The position numbers were made by a program, and so were the translations under genes. The notes below the pieces were generated by a model, which was given only the letters and a program-made list of their open reading frames with translations, searched no databases and was not told the origin of the DNA. From NCBI RefSeq assembly GCF_014648655.1, contig NZ_BMRN01000041.1, positions 1-63,669 on the forward strand: 63,669 bases of DNA, given 5' to 3'. Source of the stretch: Streptomyces atratus. Lineage in GTDB: Bacteria > Actinomycetota > Actinomycetes > Streptomycetales > Streptomycetaceae. This document shows, in pieces, positions 1 through 8,850 of the stretch; the first letter of the stretch is position 1, and the number at the start of each line of letters is the position of its first letter.

Positions 1-104
1 CCGACTCTATCAGACTCTTTCGTGTCCGATTCCCGGTCGAAGCGGGGCCGCTTTCCAGTTCTTCGCTTTCGCGTTTCCCTTTCCGGCGAGTCCGACTCTA
101 TCAG
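1..104 (+). repeat. direct repeat CCGACTCTATCAG, two copies
   Basis: The 13-base word CCGACTCTATCAG occurs at 1-13 and again at 92-104. Each copy is followed by a similar pyrimidine-rich run containing CTTT and TTCC. A related inverted word, GAGTTAGAGTCAG, lies near 156-168. The function is unknown; a regulator binding site upstream of crr is possible. The first copy touches the window edge, so more copies may lie outside. Confidence 0.55.
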
Positions 105-192
105 GCCTTTTCATTTCCCTTGACCAACCTCCTGCAGGCATGCAGGTGCCGATCCGAGTTAGAGTCAGGGCTTAAAAGTCGCCGCCGACCCC

Positions 193-205
193 CGACTTAA
201 AGTCG
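193..205. promoter_or_regulatory. palindrome CGACTT-A-AAGTCG, possible operator
   Basis: A perfect 6+1+6 palindrome lies about 200 bases before crr. A related half-copy, CTTAAAAGTCG, lies about 20 bases upstream at 171-181. The regulator is not identifiable from sequence. Confidence 0.35.
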
Positions 206-401
206 TGCTGGGGCCAGGCAGGAGCACGACAGTACAGGGCGGCGGGAGTTGAGGCAAATCGTTTCCGGTGCCCCTCTAGGGCCGCGAACCGTCAGGACTT
301 ACGCGGAACCGGAACTTCTTATGACTTACCCTGCTGAACAGTACGCCGTCGCACACAAGCTGTGACGGCGCCATTCAAGCTCCACCCCTGGGAGGTTCCC
401 C

Positions 402-851
402 ATGACCACTGTGACGTCCCCTCTTGCCGGACGTGCCATCGGGCTCGCTGCGGTACCGGACCCGGTCTTCTCCGGCGCGATGGTGGGTCCTGGAACCGCC
501 ATCGATCCCGTACGCGAGCCGTCCGAGGCCGTATCGCCGGTCGACGGCATCGTTGTCTCCCTGCACCCGCACGCGTTCGTCGTCGTGGACGAGCACGGGC
601 GCGGCGTTCTCGTGCACCTCGGCATCGACACCGTTCAACTCAATGGTGAGGGTTTCGAGCTGCTCGTGAACAAGGGGGACACGGTCACACGCGGTCAGGG
701 CATCGTGCGTTGGGATCCTGCGGGCGTCGAGGCGGCCGGCAAGTCCCCCGTGTGCCCGATCGTCGCGCTGGAGGCCACCGCTGATTCCCTCTCCGACGTC
801 CGCGAGGACGGGGACGTGAAGATCGGCGACACGTTGTTCGGTTGGCAGTGA
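402..851 (+). CDS. crr: PTS glucose-family EIIA component (Crr-like)
   Basis: This 149-aa soluble PTS EIIA protein accepts phosphate from HPr and passes it to a membrane EIIB/EIIC permease. In Streptomyces the single EIIA of this type serves N-acetylglucosamine and possibly other sugars. The two conserved histidines of the family sit 15 residues apart, at about H57 (motif LHPHAF) and H72 (motif VLVHLGIDTV, the phosphorylated residue), the same spacing as in E. coli EIIA-Glc. The rest is a typical EIIA beta-sandwich, ending with a GDTLFGW tail. GGAGG six bases before the ATG supports this start. ptsI follows in the same direction after 76 bases, so the two general components are probably co-transcribed. 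No ptsH is visible nearby, which is usual for the genus. Confidence 0.93.
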   Translation: MTTVTSPLAGRAIGLAAVPDPVFSGAMVGPGTAIDPVREPSEAVSPVDGIVVSLHPHAFVVVDEHGRGVLVHLGIDTVQLNGEGFELLVNKGDTVTRGQGIVRWDPAGVEAAGKSPVCPIVALEATADSLSDVREDGDVKIGDTLFGWQ

Positions 852-927
852 CGGACTCGGCGCAGTGAAAGCCGACTGGATATCCACCGCGGAGGCACGG
901 GCCGCCGCACAACCGGGGACGGGTGAA

Positions 928-2598
928 ATGGAGACAACGCTGCGAGGCGTCGGTGTGAGCCATGGAGTGGCGATCGGCGAGGTGCGTCATATGGGCACGG
1001 CGGTACTCGAACCGCCGGCCAAGCAGATTCCGGCCGAGGAGGCAGAGCGCGAACAGGGGCGTGCTCGCCAGGCTGTGGAGGCTGTGGCGGCCGATCTGAT
1101 TGCGCGCGGCAATCTGGCCGGTGGCGAGGCCCAGCATGTGCTCGAGGCCCAGGCCATGATGGCTCAGGACCCCGAGCTGATGGCTGATGTGGATCGACGC
1201 ATTGCGGTCGGCAGCACCGCCGAGCGCGCCGTCTACGACGCGTTCGCCGCGTACCGGGCTCTGCTCGCCAACGCCGGGGAGTACCTTGCGGGTCGGGTTG
1301 CCGACCTCGACGACGTGCGCAACCGGATCGTGGCTCGCCTGCTCGGTGTGCCGATGCCGGGTGTGCCGGACAGCGACGAGCCCTATGTGCTGATCGCACG
1401 GGATCTCGCGCCCGCCGACACGGCGCTGCTCGACCCGGCTCTGGTGCTCGGCTTTGTGACCGAGGAGGGTGGGCCGACCAGTCACAGCGCGATTCTGGCG
1501 CGGGCGCTCGGTGTGCCTGCCGTGGTGGCGCTCCCCGGTGCCGGTGAACTGGCCGAGGGCACGGTCATCGCGGTGGACGGCAGCACCGGTGAGATCTTCG
1601 TCCAGCCCAGCGCCGAGAAGCGTGCGGAGATGGAGAGTGCCGCTGCGGCGCGCAGGGCCGCACTGTCCGCTTCGACCGGTCCCGGCGCTACCTCCGACGG
1701 CCACAAGGTCCCGCTGCTCGCCAATGTCGGCGGGCCGGGCGATGTGCCGGCGGCGGTCGAGGCCGGTGCCGAGGGCGTGGGTCTGTTCCGTACCGAGTTC
1801 CTGTTCCTGGACGACAGCAAGCAGGCACCGTCCGAGGAGAAGCAGGTCGCGGCGTACCGGGCAGTGCTTGAGGCGTTCCCCGAAGGGCGTGTCGTGGTGC
1901 GGGTGCTGGATGCCGGCGCCGACAAGCCGCTGGACTTCCTGACACCGGCGGACGAGCCGAACCCGGCGCTGGGTGTGCGCGGGCTGAGGAGTCTGCTGGA
2001 CCACCCCGAGGTTCTGCGGACCCAGCTGACCGCGTTGGCGAAGGCGGCCGAGGGTCTGCCTGTCTACCTTGAGGTCATGGCTCCGATGGTGGCGGACCGT
2101 AAGGATGCGAAGGCCTTCGCCGATGCCTGCCGTGAGGCCGGGCTGCGGGCGAAGTTCGGCGCGATGGTCGAGATTCCGTCCGCGGCGCTGCGGGCGCGCT
2201 CGATCCTGCAGGAGGTGGAGTTCCTCTCGCTGGGCACCAATGACCTCGCGCAGTACACCTTTGCCGCCGACCGTCAGGTGGGTGCGGTGTCCCGGCTGCA
2301 GGATCCGTGGCAGCCTGCGCTGCTCGACCTCGTGGCGCTTTCGGCCGAGGCGGCCAGGGCGGAGGGCAAGAGCTGTGGTGTCTGTGGTGAAGCCGCCTCC
2401 GATCCGCTGCTCGCCTGTGTCCTGACGGGGCTGGGTGTGACGTCGTTGTCGATGGGGGCCGCGTCCATTCCTTATGTCCGCGCCACGCTGGCGAAGTACA
2501 CGCTTGCACAGTGCGAGCGTGCCGCTTCCGCCGCGCGTGCGGCGGACTCCGCCGAAGAGGCGCGGGTGGCGGCTCAGGCGGTGCTGTCGGGCGAGTAG
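928..2598 (+). CDS. ptsI: phosphoenolpyruvate-protein phosphotransferase (PTS enzyme I)
   Basis: Enzyme I autophosphorylates from phosphoenolpyruvate and donates phosphate to HPr, the first step of all PTS sugar uptake. The 556-aa length is standard. The swivelling phosphohistidine domain carries GGPTSHSAILAR with the active His at about residue 186 (E. coli H189). The C-terminal PEP-binding TIM barrel has GVGLFRTEFLF, EVMAPMV, MVEIPSAA, LGTNDLAQYTFAADR and a CGVCGEAASDP segment with the catalytic Cys. The frame is open back to a GTG at 865, but the added residues are unlike the family. The ATG at 928 gives METTLRGVG, the expected N-terminus. A strong hairpin follows the stop codon. Confidence 0.95.
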   Translation: METTLRGVGVSHGVAIGEVRHMGTAVLEPPAKQIPAEEAEREQGRARQAVEAVAADLIARGNLAGGEAQHVLEAQAMMAQDPELMADVDRRIAVGSTAERAVYDAFAAYRALLANAGEYLAGRVADLDDVRNRIVARLLGVPMPGVPDSDEPYVLIARDLAPADTALLDPALVLGFVTEEGGPTSHSAILARALGVPAVVALPGAGELAEGTVIAVDGSTGEIFVQPSAEKRAEMESAAAARRAALSASTGPGATSDGHKVPLLANVGGPGDVPAAVEAGAEGVGLFRTEFLFLDDSKQAPSEEKQVAAYRAVLEAFPEGRVVVRVLDAGADKPLDFLTPADEPNPALGVRGLRSLLDHPEVLRTQLTALAKAAEGLPVYLEVMAPMVADRKDAKAFADACREAGLRAKFGAMVEIPSAALRARSILQEVEFLSLGTNDLAQYTFAADRQVGAVSRLQDPWQPALLDLVALSAEAARAEGKSCGVCGEAASDPLLACVLTGLGVTSLSMGAASIPYVRATLAKYTLAQCERAASAARAADSAEEARVAAQAVLSGE

Positions 2599-2616
2599 CC
2601 CTGCGGCGTCTGTGGT

Positions 2617-2654
2617 GAAGGGGCTCCCTGCCGATGGCGGCAGGGAGCCCCTTC
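2617..2654. terminator. bidirectional intrinsic terminator after ptsI
   Basis: This is a perfect 17-bp stem (GAAGGGGCTCCCTGCCG and its complement) with loop ATGG. It lies between the ptsI stop and the stop of the convergent hypothetical gene and probably ends both transcripts. Confidence 0.8.
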
Positions 2655-2660
2655 GGCTTG

Positions 2661-3596
2661 TCAGTGGTGTGCTTCCGGTTCGTCCGCGCCCAGGTCGAAG
2701 CCCGCGCGGTACTCCACATGTGACTCCGGGGCGACCGGCTCGCCGGTGTCGGCGTCGGTGCAGTAGGCGCTGAAGACCTCACCGGCGGTGAGCGGAACCA
2801 GGCTGCCGCGGAGCAGCCGCCAGCCGTGGACCCGGTCCTGGGTGCCGGGGTTGCTCGTACGGAGTACGACTCCCCCGGGCTTTTCGAGGGCGATACCGAC
2901 TGCGAGCACCGTGACGAACTCGGCTCCTTCCGCCGTTTCGAGGCGGGCCGGTCCCACGGTGTCGCGCTCGGTGTGCAGGACGGCGAGCAGGTGCTCGTTC
3001 TCGGTGGGGGCGCTGCAGACGAGGTGGTGGGTGCCCGGGCCTGCCGTCTCCAGCATGCGCAGCAGCAGGTGGGAGGCCCTGTCGAAGGCGGCGCGGCCGA
3101 TGTCCTGGCCGCAGTCCGCGCAGTCTCCGAGGCCTGCCAGGGTCATCGTGGCGTACTCCCAGGTGGCCTGACGGACTGCTCGGCTGACCAGGAGCGGGAT
3201 CAGGGTGTCGATGGGCTGCCCTGCGTACGCGACGGTGGCCCCGGCTGAGGCGATCTCGGCGGTGAAGCGGCTGCGGCTGGCGGGAGCGTCGGGAGCGATT
3301 CCCGACTCGGTGCAGAATTCCGCGTACTCCTCCGGGTCGAAGAGAGCGACCGTGGCGTGCATGCCCTGTGCTGCCAGGGCTTTGAGCAGGCCCTCGACCT
3401 GCTGCAGATAGACGGTGTGGTCGTCGAACGTGAAGGTGCGGTAGCACTGCATCGCCGCGAAGTCCTGCTCGTCGGCCAGGAGGCCGACGGTGCTGGGTGC
3501 TTCGCGGCGCAGCGTACGTCGCATGGATGTGCCGGAGCGGCTGTACCCGGCGGTCGCGCTGTGCTTGGCGTGCTTGGTGTTCCTGGTGTGCGCCAT
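2661..3596 (-). CDS. conserved hypothetical protein
   Basis: This is a 311-aa soluble protein that I do not recognise. The N-terminal 30 residues are basic and His/Lys-rich (MAHTRNTKHAKHSATAG). The remainder is mixed alpha/beta with no membrane segment or signal peptide. A CADCG pair at about residue 156 could bind metal. The ATG at 3596 is preceded by a GGGGG run at the right distance; an in-frame upstream start at 3629 has no such support. It is convergent with ptsI and separated from the downstream synthetase gene by more than 60 bases, so it may be monocistronic. Gene-like composition and the RBS support reality; no function can be given. Confidence 0.75.
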   Translation of the reverse strand: MAHTRNTKHAKHSATAGYSRSGTSMRRTLRREAPSTVGLLADEQDFAAMQCYRTFTFDDHTVYLQQVEGLLKALAAQGMHATVALFDPEEYAEFCTESGIAPDAPASRSRFTAEIASAGATVAYAGQPIDTLIPLLVSRAVRQATWEYATMTLAGLGDCADCGQDIGRAAFDRASHLLLRMLETAGPGTHHLVCSAPTENEHLLAVLHTERDTVGPARLETAEGAEFVTVLAVGIALEKPGGVVLRTSNPGTQDRVHGWRLLRGSLVPLTAGEVFSAYCTDADTGEPVAPESHVEYRAGFDLGADEPEAHH

Positions 3597-3663
3597 GATT
3601 CCCCCAGTGCGCTGTCGATCATTTCTCACTCAGAGTAATCATGGGCACTGACAATGCGGACGG

Positions 3664-5640
3664 TCAGGCACGCTTGCGGGCGAGGTCCTCGTAAAAGCGG
3701 AGGAGTTCGAGGTTGTCAACCGAGCCGGGATTGACCGCCTTGGCCAGGGCCGTGCCCTGTAGAAGGCGTTTGACCGGAACCTCGATGCGCTTGCCGGTGA
3801 GGGTGTGCGGAATACCTGGGACCTCGATGACCTCGTCCGGGACGTGGCGCGGGGACAAGTTCTCGCGGATGGTCTGCTTGATGTTGTTGCGCAGGTCGTC
3901 GTCGAGCGCGGCCCCGTCGGCGAGGTGGACGAAGAGCGGCATCCAGTACCCGCCGTCGGGCTCCTCGATGCCGATGACGAGGGATTCACGGATCTCGGGG
4001 AGCCGCTCGACGGCCTCGTAGATGTCGGCGGAGCCCATGCGTACACCCTGGCGGTTGAGGGTGGAGTCGGATCGGCCGTGAATGACGACCGAGCCGTGTT
4101 CGGTGATCGTGATCCAGTCGCCGTGGCGCCACACACCGGGATACATGTCGAAGTAGCTGTCGTGGTAGCGGCTGCCGTCGGGGTCGTTCCAGAAGCGGAT
4201 CGGCATGGAGGGCAGGGGTGCGGTGACGACGAGCTCGCCGACTTCGCCGATGAGCGGTTTGCCTGCGGGGTCCCAGGACTGGAGGTCTGTGCCGAGGCAC
4301 GGGGCCTGGAGTTCGCCGATGTGTACGGGGAGGGTGGGGACCGCGCCGGCGAAGCAGCTGCAGACGTCCGTGCCGCCGCTGACGGAGGCGATCCAGAGAT
4401 CGTCGGCGACTTCGTCGTGGAGCCAGCGGAAACCGTCGGGCGGGAGCGGGGAGCCGGTGGTGGCGACGCACTGGATGCGGGAGAGGTCGAAGTCGCGGCC
4501 CGGGTGGATGCCGGCCTTACGGCAGGCCATGACATAGGCGGCAGAGGTACCGACGAGGGTCGCTCCGGTCTGTTCGGCGACGCGCCACTGGGCGCTGACG
4601 TCCGGATAGCCCGGGCTGCCGTCGTACAGCACGAGTGTGGTCCCGGTGAGCAGGCCGGAGACGAGGAAGTTCCACATCATCCAGCCGGTGGAGGTGTACC
4701 AGAAGAACCGGTCGTCGGGGCCGAGGTCGCAGTGCAGGCCGATCTGCTTGAAGTGTTCCAGCAGGATGCCGCCCTGGGACTGGACGATCGCCTTGGGGAG
4801 TCCGGTCGTGCCGGAGGAGTAGAGCACCCACAGCGGATGGTCGAAGGGGACCTGTTCGAAGACGGGCTCGGTGTCCGCGGATGTGAGGGCGGACCATTCG
4901 AGGGCACCTTCCGGGGCCTCGGTGCCCAGTAGCGGGATGTGGACGACAGCGCGCAGAGTGGGGAGTTCACGGCGAAGCTCCGCGACCGTGTCGGCGCGGT
5001 CGTGTTCCTTGCCGCCGTAGCGGTAGCCGTCGACGGCGAAGAGGACGACGGGTTCGACCTGCTGGAAGCGGTCGAGGACGCTGCGGGCGCCGAAGTCGGG
5101 GGCGCAGGAGGTCCAGACGCCACCGACGGCCGCGGTGGCGAGGAAGGCGATGACAGCCTGGGGGACGTTGGGGAGGTAGGCGCTGACACGGTCGCCCGGT
5201 TCGACGCCGAGGGCACGGAGCTCGGCAGCGAGCGATCCGACCCGGCGGCGGAGTTCGGACCACGAGATGGGGACCTGGGTGTGGGTCTCGTCGACGTGGA
5301 GCAGGGCGGGTGCGTCTGCGCGCAGGGGGTCCTCCGCAGTGCGCAGGGCGTGTTCGGCGTAGTTGAGAGTGCCACCGGGGAACCACTGGGCGCCGGGCAT
5401 GGTGCGGTCGCCGATGACGGTCTCGTACGGGGTGGAGAACCGTACGTCGAACCAGTCGGCGACGGCCCGCCAGAAAGTGTCCAGTTCGTCGACGGACCAG
5501 CGGTGCAGCGCCGGATAGCCGCCATCGGCCGGTGCTCCGTACCGCTCGGCCGCCCAGCTCTGGAAGCGGGTGACTGCCGCGGCGGCAATGCGCTCGGCGT
5601 CGGGCTGCCAGAGGGGGGCTTCGTTCGCTGCTGAGGTCAT
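3664..5640 (-). CDS. acsA: acetoacetyl-CoA synthetase
   Basis: This is a 658-aa adenylate-forming enzyme that converts acetoacetate, ATP and CoA to acetoacetyl-CoA. The acyl-adenylate loop reads LYSSGTTGLPKAIVQSQGG. Further family blocks are FFWYTSTGWMMWN, the HGDWITITEHGS adenylate-binding segment and the late catalytic Lys in HTLTGKRIEVPVKRLL. The N-terminal ACS domain (WQPDAERIAAA) and the ERYGAPADGGYPALHRWSVDE segment favour the acetoacetyl-CoA branch over acetyl-CoA synthetase. The ATG at 5640 follows a GGGAG run; the frame is open far upstream only because of high GC. The neighbouring GH31 gene is divergent. Confidence 0.9.
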   Translation of the reverse strand: MTSAANEAPLWQPDAERIAAAAVTRFQSWAAERYGAPADGGYPALHRWSVDELDTFWRAVADWFDVRFSTPYETVIGDRTMPGAQWFPGGTLNYAEHALRTAEDPLRADAPALLHVDETHTQVPISWSELRRRVGSLAAELRALGVEPGDRVSAYLPNVPQAVIAFLATAAVGGVWTSCAPDFGARSVLDRFQQVEPVVLFAVDGYRYGGKEHDRADTVAELRRELPTLRAVVHIPLLGTEAPEGALEWSALTSADTEPVFEQVPFDHPLWVLYSSGTTGLPKAIVQSQGGILLEHFKQIGLHCDLGPDDRFFWYTSTGWMMWNFLVSGLLTGTTLVLYDGSPGYPDVSAQWRVAEQTGATLVGTSAAYVMACRKAGIHPGRDFDLSRIQCVATTGSPLPPDGFRWLHDEVADDLWIASVSGGTDVCSCFAGAVPTLPVHIGELQAPCLGTDLQSWDPAGKPLIGEVGELVVTAPLPSMPIRFWNDPDGSRYHDSYFDMYPGVWRHGDWITITEHGSVVIHGRSDSTLNRQGVRMGSADIYEAVERLPEIRESLVIGIEEPDGGYWMPLFVHLADGAALDDDLRNNIKQTIRENLSPRHVPDEVIEVPGIPHTLTGKRIEVPVKRLLQGTALAKAVNPGSVDNLELLRFYEDLARKRA

Positions 5641-5863
5641 GGGGCGGCTCCCTGGCTGTACGGGTACGCGGGGTGGGCGTGGTTCGCGCGCACACGTGCT
5701 GGGGCGTGCGCGCGAGGCGGCTTTTACGGACGATGTCATGTGATCGTCTTTCGCACCAGGGTTCGCCACCCATGGTCGCGTGTCCGGACATGTGGTCCGG
5801 CCACGGGTGAACGGAAGTTGAACGAAGCCCGCACCCGCCCTGTCGGGTGGCAGGGTGAACTGC

Positions 5864-8215
5864 ATGAACGGTCGTGACCTGGTGCGCTCGGTGAAGATGG
5901 TGGGTTCGGTGCAGGGGCTGCGCACGGTGCGCTCCTCCTTGCGGCGTCGGAATGCGGATGCGCGGGCGCTGCCGCGGCGCGGTGCGGAGCGGGCGAGAGT
6001 GCCGGGACTTGTGGTCGGGGCGGATCCGGGGCCGGGCGGTGGTGTGGTGCGGTTCGCACGTTCGGAGTTGCGGGTCCGGGTGGCGGTGGGCGGTGCGGTG
6101 TTCTGGGGCTGGGACGGCGCGGAGCCGTTGCCGTCGTACGCACTGGCCGGTGCGGTGCCCGAGGCGGATCCGCGGGCCGAGCTGGAACCTGACAAGGACG
6201 GCGGCTGGCAGGTGGTCTCGGAGCGCCTGACCGTTGCGGTGTCGCGGCACGGGGCCGTGGAACTGCGTACTCCTGGCGGGGTGGTGCTCCGGCGCGAGTT
6301 GCCGCCGCGCTGGTGGGAGCCGGTGGCGGGTGGTGGCGCTCGGTGGGTGCAGCGATCCGAGGTGCCGGCGGACGCCCGGTTCTTCGGGCTCGGCGGACGG
6401 GCGTCGGGGCCGCGACTGCGGGACGGTGTGTACGGGCTGTGGAACACCGATCCGGGTGGGCGCTTCGGGCCGGATGACGATCCGCTGTATCTGACGATGC
6501 CGGTGCAGATGGTGGTATCCGATGCAGGGACGCATCTGGTGTTCCACGACAACACCTGGTCGGGGCGGGTGACGTTGCGCGAGGGCGAGGAGGGTGCGGG
6601 ATCCGGCCATGACCGTCCGGGGATGTGTGAGGTGCGGATGGACGGGGGGCCGCTGCGCTGCTGGGTGATGGCCGGTACGCCGGCCCGGGTGCTGCAGGGC
6701 TGGACGACGCTCACGGGTGCGCCCGCGCTGCCTCCGTCCTGGGCGTTGGGTCCGCAGCATGCCCGTTGGGGGTTCGGGAGCGAGCAGGAGGTGCGGCGGA
6801 TCGTTGCCGGGTACCGGGAGCGGGGGCTGCCCTTGTCGGTACTGCATCTGGACATCGACCACTACGACGCACACCGGGTGTTCACCGTCGACCGTGAGCG
6901 TTTTCCCGATCTGCCGGGGCTGGCGAAGGAGTTGCGGGAGGACGGGGTGCGGCTGGTGTCGATCGTCGATCCCGCGGTGAAGGCGGAGCCGGGGGATGCG
7001 GTGTTCGACTCGGGTAGGGCGGTCGGGAGCGGCGGGGCGTTCGTCCGGGATGCGCGGGGCCGGGCGGTGCGCGGGGAGGTGTGGCCGGGTGAGTGCGTGT
7101 ATCCGGACTTCACCGATCCACAGGTGCGGGAGTGGTGGGGCGGTCTGTATGAGGAGCGGCTCGCGCAGGGGTTCTCCGGTGTGTGGCACGACATGAACGA
7201 GCCGGTGTCGTTCGCGGCGTTCGGGGATCCGACGCTGCCGCGGTCGGCGCGGCACTCTCTGGAGGGCCGCGGGGGTGATCACCGCGAGGCCCACAATGTG
7301 TACGGGCTCGCGATGGCGCGTGCCGGGTACGAAGGGCTTCGCCGGCTGCGGCCGGATGTGCGTCCCTTTCTGTTCTCGCGTTCCGGTTGGGCGGGGATGC
7401 AGCGTTACGGGGGCACCTGGTCCGGTGATGTGGAGACCGGCTGGCCGGGACTGCGGGCCTCGTTGGCGCTGGTGCTGGGGCTGGGGCTGTGCGGGGTTCC
7501 GTATTCGGGGCCGGATGTGGGTGGGTTCGACGGCTCGCCGTCGCCGGAGTTGTATCTGCGGTGGTTCCAGCTGGGTGCGTATCTGCCGTTGTTCCGTACC
7601 CATGCGGCGATCGACGCGGGACGGCGGGAGCCGTGGGAGTTCGGACCGCAGGTGCTTGAGCATGCGCGGGCCGCGCTGGTGGAGCGGGAGCGGCTTCACC
7701 CGTACTTCGTGACGCTGGCTGAGCTGGCCCGGCTGACCGGTGCGCCGTATGTGCGACCGCTCTGGTGGGGTGCACCCGGTGAGCGGGCATTGCGGGAGTG
7801 CGAGGACGCGTTCCTGCTGGGCGACGCCTTGCTGGTGGCGCCGGTGCTGGAGCGTGGTGCGGACCGCCGGGCCGTGCGGTTGCCGCGGGGGCGTTGGTAC
7901 GACACGGCGACGGGTGAGGTGTACGAGGGGCCGGGGCAGGTGTTGCTCGATGCTCCGCTGGCGCGGGTGCCGGTGTTGGCACGGGCGGGTTCGGTGCTGC
8001 CGGTGCGGGGTGCGGACGGCGGTGTGGAACTGGAGGTGTGGGCTCCGGCCGCGGGGCGCGGTGGGGGCGGTCTGGTGGTCCGGGATGCGGGTGACGGCTG
8101 GGAACGGGCGGAGGTCGAGCGGTATACGTCGCGGCTGGTGGACGGCGAGGTTCGGGTGGAGCGGGAGGGCGAGGAGGGGCCGGTGAACCACCCGGTGCGC
8201 GTGCGGGGGCTGTAG
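5864..8215 (+). CDS. glycoside hydrolase family 31 protein (alpha-glucosidase type)
   Basis: This 783-aa GH31 enzyme probably removes terminal alpha-linked glucose or xylose from oligosaccharides. The nucleophile motif GVWHDMNEPVSF puts the catalytic Asp at about residue 443. The acid/base Asp is at about 522 in TWSGDVETGW. Other family blocks are LDIDHYD (substrate pocket), PFLFSRSGWAGMQRYGG and PYSGPDVGGF. There is no signal peptide, so it is cytoplasmic. The C-terminus holds the beta-sandwich domains usual for the family. The ATG at 5864 has GGCAGGG upstream; a GTG at 5855 lies inside that element and is less likely. It stands alone, convergent with the Nudix gene. Exact substrate cannot be read from the sequence. 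Confidence 0.88.
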   Translation: MNGRDLVRSVKMVGSVQGLRTVRSSLRRRNADARALPRRGAERARVPGLVVGADPGPGGGVVRFARSELRVRVAVGGAVFWGWDGAEPLPSYALAGAVPEADPRAELEPDKDGGWQVVSERLTVAVSRHGAVELRTPGGVVLRRELPPRWWEPVAGGGARWVQRSEVPADARFFGLGGRASGPRLRDGVYGLWNTDPGGRFGPDDDPLYLTMPVQMVVSDAGTHLVFHDNTWSGRVTLREGEEGAGSGHDRPGMCEVRMDGGPLRCWVMAGTPARVLQGWTTLTGAPALPPSWALGPQHARWGFGSEQEVRRIVAGYRERGLPLSVLHLDIDHYDAHRVFTVDRERFPDLPGLAKELREDGVRLVSIVDPAVKAEPGDAVFDSGRAVGSGGAFVRDARGRAVRGEVWPGECVYPDFTDPQVREWWGGLYEERLAQGFSGVWHDMNEPVSFAAFGDPTLPRSARHSLEGRGGDHREAHNVYGLAMARAGYEGLRRLRPDVRPFLFSRSGWAGMQRYGGTWSGDVETGWPGLRASLALVLGLGLCGVPYSGPDVGGFDGSPSPELYLRWFQLGAYLPLFRTHAAIDAGRREPWEFGPQVLEHARAALVERERLHPYFVTLAELARLTGAPYVRPLWWGAPGERALRECEDAFLLGDALLVAPVLERGADRRAVRLPRGRWYDTATGEVYEGPGQVLLDAPLARVPVLARAGSVLPVRGADGGVELEVWAPAAGRGGGGLVVRDAGDGWERAEVERYTSRLVDGEVRVEREGEEGPVNHPVRVRGL

Positions 8216-8251
8216 GCCGGGTCGCGGTGTGCAAAGGGGCCGTCGGGCCGG

Positions 8252-8794
8252 TCAGTGGTAGCCGCCTTCGAACCATGTGCGGGCGGCCCGGGTGTGCAGG
8301 GGGAAGGCCAGTTCGGTGGGTCTGCGGAGCAGTTGGAAGCCGGAGGTCTCGTCGGTCGGCATGGAGGGCGGGAGGCCGGCCGCGGGGCGTTCCGGGAGCA
8401 GGCCGAAGAGGAGCAGGTGGCCGTCCGGGGCGCTGAGGGCATCGGCGAGGCGGACGTCCTGTTCGTCGGCCTCGATGCCGGTCTCCTCGCGGAGTTCACG
8501 TACGACTGCGTGTTTCCAGTCCTCGTCGTGGTCGATGAAGCCGCCGGGAAGGGCGAGACCGCCGCGGTGGGGCGGGATGGTGCGGGTGATGACGGCGAGT
8601 CCGGTGCCGTCCCGGTCGGTGACGGGGAGCAGGGCCACGGCGACCGGCAGCGGGTTGCGGTAGGCGGTGTCGCCGCAGACGGTGCAGGTGCGGGGCCATG
8701 CGGTGGGAGGAAGCGAGGCGGAGTACGGTGCTCCGCAGCTGCCGCAGTGGGAGTCCTTGACCGGCTTGTCGGGGTTGCTCGTGGACGCAGGCAC
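8252..8794 (-). CDS. Nudix hydrolase with N-terminal zinc ribbon
   Basis: This Nudix family protein hydrolyses a nucleoside diphosphate linked to another moiety. The Nudix box is complete: GGFIDHDEDW, then AVVRELREETGI, matching GX5EX7REUXEEXGU. In front lies a zinc ribbon with two Cys pairs (CGSCG and CTVCG) about 20 residues apart, a layout shared with NudC-type and related Nudix enzymes. About 180 aa from a GTG at 8794; the frame is also open to 8833, but neither start has a clear RBS, so the N-terminus is uncertain. It is divergent from the VanX-like gene with only about 56 bases between them. Confidence 0.82.
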   Translation of the reverse strand: MPASTSNPDKPVKDSHCGSCGAPYSASLPPTAWPRTCTVCGDTAYRNPLPVAVALLPVTDRDGTGLAVITRTIPPHRGGLALPGGFIDHDEDWKHAVVRELREETGIEADEQDVRLADALSAPDGHLLLFGLLPERPAAGLPPSMPTDETSGFQLLRRPTELAFPLHTRAARTWFEGGYH

Positions 8795-8850
8795 GCGCGG
8801 ACTGTATCCGATCGCCTGCCAGGCCCCCCGCACTACTGGATTATGTGCTC

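Larger units (their letters stand above)
1..401. other. non-coding region upstream of crr
   Basis: No convincing gene lies here. The stretch is poorer in GC and richer in pyrimidines than its surroundings. It holds repeated GACTCTA words (1-13, 92-104 and, inverted, near 159-167) and a small palindrome at 193-205. Together with its position this suggests a regulatory leader for crr-ptsI. I found no DasR-type site of the form TGGTCTAGACCA, although DasR is known to control PTS genes in other streptomycetes. The crr ribosome binding site GGAGG is at 391-395. Confidence 0.6.

Noticed and set aside
865..927. N-terminal extension of PtsI from a GTG
   Set aside because: The added 21 residues do not belong to enzyme I; ATG 928 gives the family N-terminus.
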